This document shows, one piece after another, positions 47,684 through 61,300 of a stretch of 64,000 nt of DNA. The stretch covers positions 2,265,180 to 2,329,179 of the forward strand of contig VZSR01003807.1 in the NCBI GenBank assembly GCA_013398615.1, in the 5' to 3' direction. A program made the position numbers and the translations under genes. The notes below the pieces were generated by a model. That model was given only the letters and a program-made list of their open reading frames with translations, was not told where the DNA came from and ran no database searches. The stretch's first letter is position 1. Each line of letters starts with the position of its first letter. The stretch comes from Brachypodius melanocephalos (taxonomy: Eukaryota > Chordata > Aves > Passeriformes > Pycnonotidae).

Positions 47684-50600
47684 GTAAGTAGTTTACAGAT
47701 TGTTACAGCTTTTTGCTCAGATCTGATCTCCTGGAGGTGTGCTGGGTTTGGTGAATCATTCTGCATTTCACAGAACATTGTTCTGAGGAAAGTCTGGCAA
47801 TGACCCAGAGAAGCAGTATGTTCAATATCCTCCCAGCTGTTTCCCCTGAAGCTGGGGGAGGCCATAGGGAACAAGGGATACCTCAGCAATATACCACTTT
47901 TTGATACCTGTCTTAGTCCAGTTCTCAAAACCTTTCTTTTCTAAGCCCATTTTTATCACAGTGATGATGGCACTGTGCTTGTGTTCACATACAGAGGAAG
48001 ATGTAGTCTTTATGCAGAAGCAGTAGATGTGTCTGGCTGTGACACTAGGCATTTAGTATATAAAACTAAATGTTTAGTGCATACATATATAACACATTCG
48101 GTGGTGGGCCTGAACATATGAGATGCCAGAGATTCCTGATTCTGAAAGCAAGAGTTGTCATAGTAAATTTGTGTTTGAGGGGGAGTTTAAACAACTTGCC
48201 AAGTGCTGCTCTCACACAACCATGAGCAGTGTGCTTGGGTTGTAGTGTCATGTTGGAACTGGGGAGGTTGTCTGCAATTACTGGGAAAGCTACAGCAAAG
48301 TCACTCCTGGACTTGACTTACTCTCTTGCCTGCTGTACTAACTCCTGAAGTTGAAGCAGATAAAATGGCCTTGCAGCTTGCTTAAATGAAAAGGCTCAAA
48401 AATATTTGATGGACTACAAAGGTACAGTTAGTATAATTATCTCTAAACTAAATACAATCCTGAAAGCTACTTTAAAGCTTTAGGATTTTGAAATGTCTTT
48501 CGTTTTTCAGGATTTTATGAGCAGTAGGTTGGGTGAAGAGAAGAAGGTGCCTCTGTTTTAGAAGTATATGCAGTTTCTTTGTAGGCAAGAAGATAAGCAG
48601 AGCTGTCTTAGAAACAAAGAGATTTGTAGGCAGCTGGATATATATAAGACAATGTTTTAAAAATGCACAGAATAATGTATATATGCACACACTTCTAGAT
48701 AAGAACATGCTTTTTTAGAATCTAGATAAAGTTTTAAAAAATTGTTTCTCAAATTCAGTGCATTGTGATACAAACCCAGAAATGCATATCAGGCAATACT
48801 GCTCCTTTCCTTGAATTTTCAAGAGAGTTGAAGAGGATTCTGACCTTCCAATCAGCTCATTTTGTTTCTCTTATATTTTAGGGCAATTAAACTTCCTATA
48901 ATACACGTGTACATTCCCATTTGTGTTTTAATTTAGCAGGGTTTTAAATCAAACCTGTACATGATGCTTGCTGAAGCAACAGAAATAGTATCAGTTCATA
49001 GACTCTTTTTTTAGTTTTTGCATTTATACAGCTGAAAGGCAATACCTTCTTTACCTGACCTCTACTGTCCCACCATTTGTGACAATAAATTTCAAAATAC
49101 TGTGTGTTTACTCTGTAGATTTTCTTTTAATTTACTGTGATTCTGTTGGCAAAAGGAGAAATTTATCCTTGTGTTAATATAAAATGCTGTCAAGCAGATA
49201 CTAGTTAGAGATACATAAACTGAAACCTGACGTCTTCCCTTTTTGTAATCCCTGCCCCCTTTACATGTGATCAACCCTATTTTCTCCTTTAAAAAATGGA
49301 AATATTTGAGAACATTGGCATGGGTTTGATACCAACACATTTAACTGAATGTAAGCTTTCAGATACACCCTGGAAAACAGTATGCAGATGGTGTCCTGAG
49401 GAAAAGAGGCCACCTTTATGGAACAGTGTTACTTTGCACAGCAGTTCTATGTTCAGAGAATAAAGCATAAAGAACTGGAATACAATTTTGTTGCCATTTG
49501 TTTTTGCTGTTGTTTGAAAGAACTGGAGATAATTGTGTTGGCTTTGTCTGCACTGTGAAAGGTGTGATTTGAATTGGGGTAGCTGACCTGACTTACTTCA
49601 CAGCCTTAGGCCTGGTGTTTCGTTTATGTCAATAAAATCTGTATTGCTGCTGAGAAAGGCAGTTCTGCCTTTTTTTCTGTGTCCCTGCCCCAACCCATAC
49701 ACTAGGTTAGGGTTAGGTCCTATACATGTCTATTTCTGTCATCTGGCACTTGAATTTGTTGGTTTGTGCCTGTGAGCTTCTTGAAAACTTTAATTTTTTT
49801 TTCTTTTACTGAACATAATACTGTTTTGTATGTAACATATTAGACAAAAATTTTAAATGCTAAAATGTATGTGTGTGTTTGTCTCTATCTTGTGTATAAA
49901 TTGGTCACCTATTTTTTACTTCATTAATAATTGTTGATTTCTCACAGTAATGCAGATACAAGGAAGCAGACGTCAAGGGAAGAGACTTAATCACACAATA
50001 ATCAGAACTGGAATTTTAAATAGGACACATCATTAGCATGTTAATGAATTTTCTCGCTCTGTGCCAGCTGCCCAAGTATAAAAGATATTGCAGATGTATT
50101 GCAAAAATCAGGCTTGGCTTACTGCACTGAGAGCTGTCAGTGCTCTCTATGAAGGAAATTTGACAAAAAAATCCTTTTGTATTTTTAGAGATGCTAAAAA
50201 ATGTGCTTTTCATGTTGGATAATAGCATTGGCAAGTAACACTATGTATTAGCATTTTAGGATGAATAGTACTAACTTGCCCTTTAGACATTGACTTTCTT
50301 CTGAGGCCATCAGAATCCTGCTATAAAAGTGATCAACTGTTATTGCCATTTTACAGACAGGAAAGCCAGAGACTTGGATGTCATGCAATTTTACCTGAAA
50401 TGGTGGTGAAACAGTTTCTCAGCTGATGGTCTAGCATCAATCCTGATTGAATCAATCTCTTACAATAAACATGTGAAACCCAGTGGTGCTGTGACTCTGT
50501 GTGAGCTTTGTGCTCTTCTGGACCACAGCCAAAGACATGATGGTTCTGGGAAAATGACTGAATTGTTTGATCACTGAGCAGACCTGCCTTATAAAGTCAG

Positions 50601-53600
50601 AAGGTTCTGTTATGGCAAAGAAGAGAACTGCTTTACAGCCCAAAACAACCAAACTTGTGTTCCAGACAAGTGAATCTAAATTACTTGCCTGTCTGCCAAA
50701 CTGATGGATTGTGCTTATAAATCCGTGCTTGGGTTGACTGGCATTTGTAACCCAGGGCTGGAAATGAAACCCACCCTCTCGTTGTGGTTTCCTCACCACC
50801 AGTACTGATGGGCAAGTTTTCCTGCCTCATCTGCTGAGTTGTTCTCCTGGCTGTTCTCACCCTGTTTCTGCCCCTATTACACTTTTGGGAAAGCACCTCC
50901 TGTAAGTAATGTATGTACACACACAGCTAGGGGGGACCCTGCATCCCCATCTAATTGCTAGGTTGTGCTTGCCAAGTCATGTTAAGTAGAATTTCTATAC
51001 TGCACTAATTTCTAGAGGAAATATAAAATAAAGGCTTTCACGCACATGAAAATAGCTTTTTAACCCTTTAAAAAAACACCAAAACCCAAACTACTGTTTG
51101 AAGGCTGATATTTCAGTCTCTCTGCTCAACTCTTGTTACCATCCTTGACTTTTATTGTCTTAGAAATTGCTTGTGTAAGTCCTAAAGCTCTTAGCAGCGC
51201 GCTTGTTTCTGGAATTGAACAGATGTATTTACTAAACAACAAACTAGATGTAGGAGAGTGGTTTCTTGGGAAGCTGGAAATTTCTATCCACTCAGTTTTA
51301 CTTTCTTTTGTTCAATATGCACACTCTGCACCCTTGCACAGAGTACCTTACGGTCTTTTCTCCTTTCAACAGAAGAGACACCTATCAGAATTTGGTTTTT
51401 TTTTAATCTGCTTTTTTAATAATTAAATCACTCCAATGTTTTGGCTTTAGAATACTACTTAGGAATAAAATATGTTCAGAATGTACTTCAAAGAATAACA
51501 AAAATTCCGCTATTCTTTTTATAGTCATTGCTCCAAAAGCTGCAAATTTGACTGTTGATAAGGATGCAATTAATTAGTCTAAAACTTAACATTGTCTGGA
51601 CAGCAGAAACCACTAGTGGTACTGCTTAATGTAATACTTGCTATTGCATACTGAAATATTTATGGAAAGAAGGTTCCGTGCTTCATATACAATTGTATTG
51701 GATGTGATTTATCAAAGTGTTAATGACCATTTGCTACAAAGCAATTTTATTCTATTTCAAAGACATTTTTATTCTGATAGGTGAGACACAGAAAGTCTTA
51801 CAATAGAAACACAGGCACTGGGAAACCTGCCTTTTTTGATTGTTTAAATACTTGTTTTTAATGATAACTGTAATATAAAAGCTTCTCTATTTTTCTTTGT
51901 AACTGGTCTTTGGAATACAATTGGAAGATGTCTAAAGATTATTAACAATTTTACACCATTTTTAATTGTTGCAAAAAATACAAACTAAATATGACATAAC
52001 CAGAATGTGTGCCTATGACCAGAATGATTCCATGTTTTGTTTACTGATTTTTCAGGTGGTGTTTCAATGTTCTTCCTCAGCGCTAGTTTTTCTTCACCAA
52101 ATAGGCTTTCCATGTTGTTTCTCTAGTTCATCCTCTGTCTGAGTGATTATCTGATCCTAAACTGAGGACCTGAACCTTTTTATTCCTCCTGTTTAGATAA
52201 ATCATGAAAGGAGAACCCTCACAGACTGTAACAGATTGGCTTCCATGAGGAAGACAGAGCTGCTCTGGGTCTCGTTGTGTCTCCACGTGCAATTTGGGCG
52301 AGGTCATTAAGTTCTGCATGTCACACTTTTATGAAATGCTTGTTGTCATTAAAGTGAGTGATGAAATTGAATGGCTTATTGCTTATGTCTATGGCCATTT
52401 CTACTTAAACAGTCATCCTGCAGGAGTTAGCCAGTGGTCCCTCTGTTCAGCTTTCGCAGAAGGTGTAAAACCCTTGGTGGTGATGCAGGGACAGGACTGG
52501 CACTGCAGCTGGTAGCATCCTTTACTCTGAGCTGATATTCAGTTGATGCTCCAGAGTAGCTCTTGGCAGCCTTCTGTTGAGCAGCATGGAAAAGTCATGT
52601 CCACATAAAAACCCAAAAGGATAAAACAACAGCAAAAACAAAACCCTCAAGAAGCCCAGTCTTGCAGAGCTCCTTTTGTGTTGTCTTAGGCAAATACAGC
52701 ATGAGTAATTACCCTCTGCTCGTTAGTATTCTCTCTGCTGTTTCATTTGAAAAATTGGTGCTCCTGCATTTGCGTGGACTTGCACTCCTATGCTTATTCT
52801 GTGCTTATTTGTGTTTCACTGATTGTGAGCATGGGTCTCATTTTCTTGGCTGTTTGAAAGCACTTGGGATCTTACAAGTGAAGTATACACATATACATCT
52901 TTTGGGCTTATAATTCTGTAATGGTAGTAACTGCATATCAAACTATTACCAAGCTTTGAGGATCAAATTCACACTAATGATTTTCATTCTGTGTCATGCT
53001 TCCACAAAATCATCCACATCATCTTTGTTAAGTAATATTTAACCATAAGTAGTTAAAGGGGTTTTTTTGTGTTATGCAATTTCCTTTTTGATAAATACTA
53101 TCAATAAAATTTAGTAACACAAAAAGAGTAAATTCTGCTAGGCATTTCCTGTAACTAAAATCTCAAATACACTTTAATTTTAGACATCAATTTTTGTCAT
53201 GGTTGAAAAGATTGGAAACCAGTATATTTAAGCATAATTAAGTTTGCCATATGTCTTGAGTCACTAGTAATTGTGTTTCTTATAATGGTGATTTTAAAGG
53301 TCATCTTGTCTGGTAGTGTTCATTTAAATATGTAAATACTCTGGTTTTCAGTTGGAGCATAGAGGTTTAGTCTGTATAACTGCAATGGAGGTATTAAATT
53401 TAATCTGGCCTTTCTGTATAATTAGATGCAAATATGTAATGCAGAAAATATGAAATATTCAGGCAGCTTGAACTGAGAAAGCAGATTGGTTCAAAGCCTG
53501 CCAATATCTGTAGAGATCTTTTATCAGAGCATTTTTTTTGTTGATGCTCAAAGGTGAGCTTCTCTTCTATCTCTTTCTTCCAAGATCTGATGGCAATAAC

Positions 53601-55106
53601 TTTATTGAAATGTTTTATGTATCTGTGTAATACTTTTTGGACAGCAGGATGAGGTAATTACACACATAATAATAACTCCTGAAATGACCCAATACTGATG
53701 GTGCAGTTGGAGGGGTGATTATCTACCAAGTGCAAGGAATAAAGCTTCGTCTGAAGTTTTATGCTGGGTCTCTTCAGGGGACATGATGTCACCTTTAACT
53801 AGGGTAAGCACAAAGACATCAAGGTTTTGTAAGTTTAAGGCCATGGAAATACAGAGTGGTTCTGTTGTAATCATGGAAATAGAATCTATTGGTGAATAGT
53901 GTCACTGAACAGCTTCCTATTGCAATGAGAGATGGGCAACCTCCCCCCTATAATGCAGTGTGGACACTTCATTGTGCTGGTGTGCAGGCAAACAAGCAAA
54001 CAGCAAGTTCTGATAGTATTCCAGGCAACTTATTCCTTTCCATCTGAAATGCCATTGCCAGCTATGCACATGGTGCATTAAACTTTTGGAGTGGGTGTCG
54101 TAAGAAATTATTCTGGTTTGCAGTCTCTGCTCCAGGTTTCTGCACTGCTCTGCTTTTTAGTTCAGCCTCTTCAGCTGACAGCAGTGCAACAGAATAAGTA
54201 GGAAGAAGCAGCACAGATGAGTTAAATTTGGAATAAATATGGAAATGCATACCACTAATTTTAATCATTCTTCATTCGATTCTGGTTCTGCAGCTGTGTC
54301 TTCTGAGGTATTAGGCTCAGATTGAAAATTCACTTTTTTTTTTTCTTAATGACTATAGCTGGTTTGAAAAAGAATGAGATACTAAGATGACAGAAAGCTA
54401 GGATTAAAAAAGACAGAAAAAATAGCATCTTCTGTTGATTGGCCAGATAGAGCAGCTTCCCATAAGTAATTCAAACTCCTTTAGCATGACACTAGCCCTG
54501 GTGACAACCAACAAACATTCTTTAGTTTGCCACTTCTGGAGTTTGAATATATCATACTAGGAAATTTGAAACTCTCTTCCTGATAGTATATAGCTGCTGT
54601 TCCTACATGTTATATTAAGAGAATTCCAGTTTTGTCAGAAAGACAAAACTGTGTCTGACAAGCTGCTCAGAGGCAGGCAGAAAGTTCTGTGGACCTGGTA
54701 GTGGGGTTCTCAGAAGAGGACCTAGAAAAGTGGTGACATGGAGTGACACTTAGCAGATAGGGTCAAATTAATTTTCAAAGAAAGGTCAATATTGCTTTCC
54801 TTGACTCACAGATGAGGTAATGGAGGCACTCGGGGAATTGATTTTGTGTTTCTGTTCATTCTGCCATTACGTATAGGTACTGCCTGTATGTACTTGGCCT
54901 TTTGGATGGGATTACTGCATGCATGTGACAGCTTTATCCCAAAACCATAGTAGGTTGGAAGTATGAAAACAATGTTTGGGCTTTTAAAAACCTCAAGTTT
55001 TATTGAAAAAGTCAATGAACAGTTGGTCTACGTTTCTCAGGTTTCTTTAAGTTATGTTCATTTTAGTTTTTATTCTCAGTGTCATTCAGCATGGTTTTGC
55101 TTTAAC

Positions 55107-55164
55107 TTTTGGTTTGGTTTGGTTTGGTTTTGGGTTTTTTTTCTGTTTTGTTTTGGGTTTTTTT
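55107..55164. repeat. (TTTGG)n-like low-complexity tract
   Basis: Four GGTTT units are followed by T-rich DNA with GGG interruptions on the + strand. It is simple sequence like the blocks at 19.6 and 41.2 kb. Confidence 0.85.
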
Positions 55165-58100
55165 AAGTTTTTCAAGTTATATTAACATGGCATGATATTT
55201 TCAAGTCTCAGAAATGTGGAAAGGGCTCTTTAGGATACTTTGCCTCATTTAGTTTCTCTTGAGGATGAGTATAGAGATGGATAGAATATTTAAGAAATAG
55301 CGTTAATTTGTTTTCAAGTAGTACTTCAGTGAAACCAATCTCAGGCAGTTACCCTTTCAAATATTCAGACTTTCTGCAAATTGAATGTAAAAATAGTACA
55401 ACATTTTATATTCAGTTAACGTTTTGGATTTTATTTGATTTTTTTTAGCTGTAAGAAAGAAAATATTGGTTTGGATCATCTGGGATCACTGACATAAAAT
55501 TGATGTGCTAGAAAAAGAGCTTACCACAGCAGAAGCAGAGTGAAGATATTGTTTAACCTTTTAAATACAGATATTTTTCAGATGTATGTATTTTGATTCA
55601 AAATTTCAGCACTTTAGTACATTTCCACCCAAAAGTTTTCGTTCAAGAGTTTTGACAGTGTTCTCATGTTACAGTGTACAAATCTAATTCTATGCTTACA
55701 TAAATACATGCAATTTATAAAGAATTACACCTCTTTGCATTGGTGGTAAATTCACCTCAGTGACTGAAGTCAGATACTTATTTTTCTCAGACATTGCCTT
55801 TCATCTTTGCTTTGATATTGACTGGCAATATTCAGATACAGCATCTACAAGTATGTACATCTAAGCAAAATAAACCCCTGGGACACCATTCCATTTAGAA
55901 TAGATGTCCCTCGTGAAATACAGGGTTTTTTCCTCCAGAATTTGTTCCTTCTGATTGTCTGATGTGGAGTAATGATGGGATGATGCCTCATTCTTTCTTG
56001 CTTTTTTTTTGGTTTAAGGTATTCTTTGAGGTATTTGCAAATACAGTTATAAAGATACAAGCTAAATGAAAGTTTCTATAAAACATTTTGTAAAATAGGG
56101 ACATTACCAGCCTTGACTGACTTTTCACTTAATTAAATATTTAAAGTGAATGAAATTACTGTCTGCTGTATAGTTTGTTCCTTCAATCACCACAGGGTTC
56201 TGGGCATGCTGCAGGCTTTACACCCACAGGTATGCAGAAGTATAACCAAATTTGGAGTAATGGATAATATTTATTGGAAGGTAGTGGAGGTATAATACCT
56301 GATGATAAACCCAGAATAAACCTACTGAAATTCTAATCCTTTCTAGATGTGCTGGTTTTTGCCTCTATAATTATTTTAATGCAGCATATATTATGGTAAA
56401 GAAGGCTTTAGCATAGAAAACCTCTTCCAATTTACAGCTTTTACCAGGATAGACAAGTAGAAATACAGAGAATTTAAATGGAAGAAAAAGAGATTATTTG
56501 TTCTGACTTTGATTCCCCAAAGAAAATGTATTTACATCTTTTCTAAGCTTTTAGTCTTTTTCTGTACTTCCATTAAATCTGAAGTGATTACTCTGAGGCA
56601 ATGGAAATCTTGTTATTTAGAGCAGAGTTAAATACCTTCCATCTCCAATACACGAACTGAAAGTTTTCACCCAAGAATTTTCTTTCTCTGTTCTTGGAGA
56701 CATAAACTAGAGCAGAAGGCAGAAAACTGAGTGATTGCTAATGCCTGGAGTTAGGAGCTGGAATTCCGTGTCCTTCTGTTTGATTTCTGTTCTTACTTGA
56801 GCAGGAGCAGAGGCACTTTGCTGATGTTTCAGTTGGTTTGGACCACAATTTCCTTGTACGAGGCGTGGAGGTGACCACTGCTGCTGTTACAGTCCTGCTG
56901 TGAGCTGTGCGCTCCACAGACTCAATATTTAGGCATGGAAGACGATGGTAACAGGTGACAGTGTAAGGCGCAGGGATTTTGTCATCTATAATTGCAAAGA
57001 CTCTGTGGCACATGTGCAACAGGTGCTTGTGATCAGGGTTTCTGGTGGCCTGCCAGATTTCCATTGATAGGCTAAGATCATGTAAGAAATTCACGTGGAT
57101 ATTTGAAACATGATTTTTTTGTTATTGTTGCGTTTGAACCTGGATTCTTTCTTTATACAAAAATATTGTAGTAGAATATAATTAAAACTTTGATGCTAAC
57201 TGAAAAGAAGATTCACTCATCATCTTTGTGGGTGATATCTTTGGTTTGATGTGCATGTTGAAGGCTTGAGTAAAGATAAACAAGCATGTTTGCCAAGCTG
57301 CATAAGATTAAACAGTTCATTACCTGTTGGAATTATCAGCTGCAAGACACCTTGCGTAATTTGGACTCCAATCTTTATATGCTTTTGGCTGGATTATACT
57401 TCTTATCTAGTGAGGTGCATTGAAATATAATTAACAATGTGAGCTGGAAATGACAGGCTGAAACTATGTGTATTTTTGTGCAGATAAACAATCCTATATC
57501 TGGATCAGAAGTCATAGAAACATTTTATTTACTATTTTTTCCCAGTTCCGTGTTCTAAAACATTGTACAGAGAAAAATAATCTGTGCTCTGTGCCAGAGA
57601 AGAGCAAATAGGCACCAGCCATATCTCCTTGTAGGCTTGACTTTAAGAACCTTTGGAAAATGTAAAATCCTGCAGAAAACAGCAGTTATTTCAGATTTCT
57701 CATAATCTTCATTTTGACTGTTTTGTTGGAGAATTTTGAAAATACAGGGAGGCAGGAATTCTGGTCCGTTTATACCATTAAGAGTTTTGCCTCTGGTTTC
57801 AGCAGAGTTCAGGATTTCACCTCTGGCATTCTCCACACTTAAGCTGCAGCATCTGTTTCTGAGCTGAGCTGCTTGGATGCAGGTCATCTTACTTTGATGG
57901 AAATGCAGTCCACATAAGAAAGAGCAGGACTTGGTCACAAATTCTTTTAACTAGGAAATCCTTCAGCTTTATGACAAAATTATGAACTTTGAAATTGGTT
58001 GTCCTGGTCTACTAAATAAGAATCAGGTGTTTTATTTTGAATGTTTAAGCTAAATTGCTGTTGATTTTAGTTCAGTGAACTTAACAGCCCTTTGACTTTT

Positions 58101-58366
58101 ACTGTTAAATTATTCTTTTAGGACATTTTTTTCTCTGTAGTTAGGAGAAAAAGATTTTTTTACAAGTCAGAGCATATGCAATGCGGAATTTCCAACAGAA
58201 TCACGTGGAGCATTTGTTCTTGTTACTGCAGTAAAAAATGACCTGAATGAAAAGTATTGCTGTTGTATTTTCAGGTTTCCAGTGTGCAGTCTTCTGGGTA
58301 TACATACGTTCTTGATCTAGTTCTTAATCTGTTTGAATGTTCCTTGGTCTAGTGATCAAAATAAAA

Positions 58367-58390
58367 ATTTTTCTGCGCCAGCAGAAAAAT
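58367..58390. repeat. Perfect 10-bp inverted repeat
   Basis: ATTTTTCTGC (58367-58376), a 4-base loop GCCA, then the exact complement GCAGAAAAAT (58381-58390). On either strand it resembles a hairpin followed by no clear T run. Function unknown. Confidence 0.85.
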
Positions 58391-61300
58391 GTTAGAAGTA
58401 TGAAGTTTGTTCACTTCTATTCAGTACCTATGAAATAAACTGTGTGAGTACTGGTGCAACATCATTATTCATTAGCTCATTAAGTGGTCAGCCACATCCT
58501 CAGGTGGAAGGATATAATTCCAGTGGGAGACATGCCCTCTAAATAAGCTGTGGACACTGGCTGAAGCATCAAAATTGTTGGTGTCCTTTCCAGTACCTTA
58601 GATTTGCAATGCAAAAACATAGATCTGGATATTTATTAGATAAGCTATTTTTTTCTTCTCTCCACATCCTTTCTGCTTATATAGAAAGTAATGACAGTCT
58701 GAGGAAAACTTGAAAATAACAAAATTCTAGACAGGGACACAACAATTCCTGCAGCTCTGTAGTGCTGAACTGAGCTTTTGACAGTTTTTGGCAAGTACTT
58801 GGCTTAGTCTTTTGCCAGCCCAAAAAAGCATGGATGGTATGTCAGTATTGTAGTCCAAGGATGCTTCAAGAGCAAATTGGCCAATACTCAAAAGATTTTG
58901 CCTGCAACCTGTCTGCAGTATGGATTATAGACTACAGAAAGATGATAAATAAAGCCCATGTGTCCTAACAGTTTTTGCCAATGAGGCTGGTTAAAACCAG
59001 TTGTAGATATGAGCCATCTTTGTTCAGTTTAAAGAACAGAACTCTGAGATCCTTTGGTTATAGTCTGCAATTACCTGTTCAGAGATCAGAACTTGATAGT
59101 GAAAGCATATTTATAGTGATAGACAAAAGCAGAAGTGATAATTTCTAGTGGCTAGTAATTAAGCTGACAACTTTAGATTAAAAAAAAAAAAAGCCTTTTA
59201 ACTGAAAGGACAATTGTCTTTTGTCAGAGTTCAGCAAAGATTTTATTGTAAATGCCAGATCATCAAAAGCAGTAACTTCTGTTAGACTTGTGTTCTGGAA
59301 CTGTTGTTTTATGGATAGAATGATAAATAGAGAAGCTATTCCTGTTCTGGTATTTTTTTAGATGAATAAAGCCCAATGCAGAATGGCAACATTTTCTATT
59401 AGTGTTAAAATTATTTGGGTTGTGCAGTAATGCCTGGTTATCTTCCTTCCCACTTTTTTTTCTATAATTTTTAATTTACTAGCTCACAATATTTTTCAAT
59501 CTCTTCATGGTTTATTTTTGTCTCCATCTTACGCTATATGAAATTGTTTTCTTACAGTTCAATAATTCATTGAAGTCCTGCTTGTCTGAGCTCCTAATCA
59601 TATGGAGCACAATTTCACACCTTTTCCAGGACAGTGTACAGTTCACTGAGACCACACTCTCTACGTGATTTATTTATTCTTAAAAGAAGATGCCATACAG
59701 AAGCCTTCTCTGACTCAATTCCTCCAAGGCCCGCTATGTAGGTGTTTCCTCATTCTTATGCTGCTTGCATTTTGCCTCTTGTGGTGACCCCTGCTGAGGT
59801 TACTTACGTGGCGTAAGAGTAGATTGACTGGGTAAATGGAGACCACATGAAAACACAGAACTCTAAAAGCATAGACCATTTTACAGGCTCTCTGCCTGAC
59901 CTTGAAAACCAATAGTCACTGCTCGATGTGGAAGACATATTCACAATTCTGCAGGATACCAGGGCAGCAGGATCTTTTCCTGTGTTAGAATACTTTGTCG
60001 CAGTGCTAAAATGCTGAACTGCAGCTGAGAACCATCAGGGTATACATTTATTAGTTTAGTTCTGCTTCTGTGGCATCCTCCTGTAGTGTACCAGGCATCC
60101 TCGTATGCCTTTCGAAGAAATATAAAGAAGTAAGAAAACCTCTATCTTCTAAAATTCTCTGGGATTTTTGTTTTAAAAGTTCTGAATGCCCAGAGTCTGT
60201 CATCTTTGTCATTCTCTATGTTTATCTCTATGTTTATTTTATACCCTCTTTCTACCATTAGGCATTCTGCAAAGCTTGTATTTTAATACTTTTCCATCTC
60301 TGATAAATGCCAGGCATCTCTGAGGTAAAAAAAGAGAAAAAAAGTTTTAACCTCTAAATTCTGAGCATTAATTTGTTTACAACGTTTCATTTTCTTTCCC
60401 CTTATTTCACTCTTGTTATATGTTTACTTTCATTGTAAGATTTCAACTTCCTTAAGTCCCATTGACATGTTTTCCTTTATTTCTCTTCTATCTTTCCTCA
60501 TCTCTGTTCAAACCTTTTGATTCTTTGTATTTTTTATTTGTATCTGTGTATGTGTAAAATAATTTTGTTTAGTTTATTATGCTGTTCTCTTATTTCTGAT
60601 AGCTTTTCTAATGCAAAAGGCTCCTGAAGTAACTTGCATTGTCCCACTTCATTGTTAGTTCAATTTTCTGTTCTCCAAGTTACCTTTATTACCTGTGTTT
60701 TTTCCCAGTTTAACTGAGCTTTCCAAATTCGATGCTTAATGCTACTTCTTTTTTAAAAAATATGGACCCTCCTCCTTGTTTCAACCCACATATAGCAAAC
60801 CTGAGTTACGGATTTTTCTTTCCACTTGCACGACTTGTGACTTGGTAGTTAGGTGGTTGCTCTAAAAATTGCCAATACTTGCTGACAAGTAGTTTTTTTT
60901 TTCCAGCCTACATGTTTAGTGAAAGAGAAGAACCCAAATAGGCAGCCATTTATGCTTCTTTCTTCTGTGTATATACCTTCTCACTGTCTCAAGAAATTTA
61001 TTGAGGCTGTATTTTATATTTGGGTAGTGCAAACAGAGAGCGTTTCACTCCACAGTCCCAGAAGCAATGTGAAGAAGAAATTCTCAAGCAGGAGACCCAT
61101 CTCTGTGTAGTGCTCCACAGTGCCAGCTCCTTTTCCTGTCCCAGAACACGCAGATGCTGTGAGAAGTGCCTTCAATCCAAATCCTGCTCCCCCTTGCTAT
61201 GAGGTGGTCTACTGTCACTAGTAGTAACGAGGCTGGAAAAAACACTCTGTGCACTCTCTGGTGGACCTGCCCTGTGGAACAGTTTCCTTATCACAAACTC

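Noticed and set aside
50452..50920. Overlapping 115- and 79-codon frames, - strand
   Set aside because: Different frames over the same DNA, no family resemblance; most likely chance in slightly GC-richer intron.
56738..57094. 118-codon frame, - strand
   Set aside because: No domain or homology recognised, no splice or promoter context; frames of this length are expected by chance across 64 kb on six frames.
57555..57938. 127-codon frame, - strand
   Set aside because: No recognisable motif or supporting context; probably chance.
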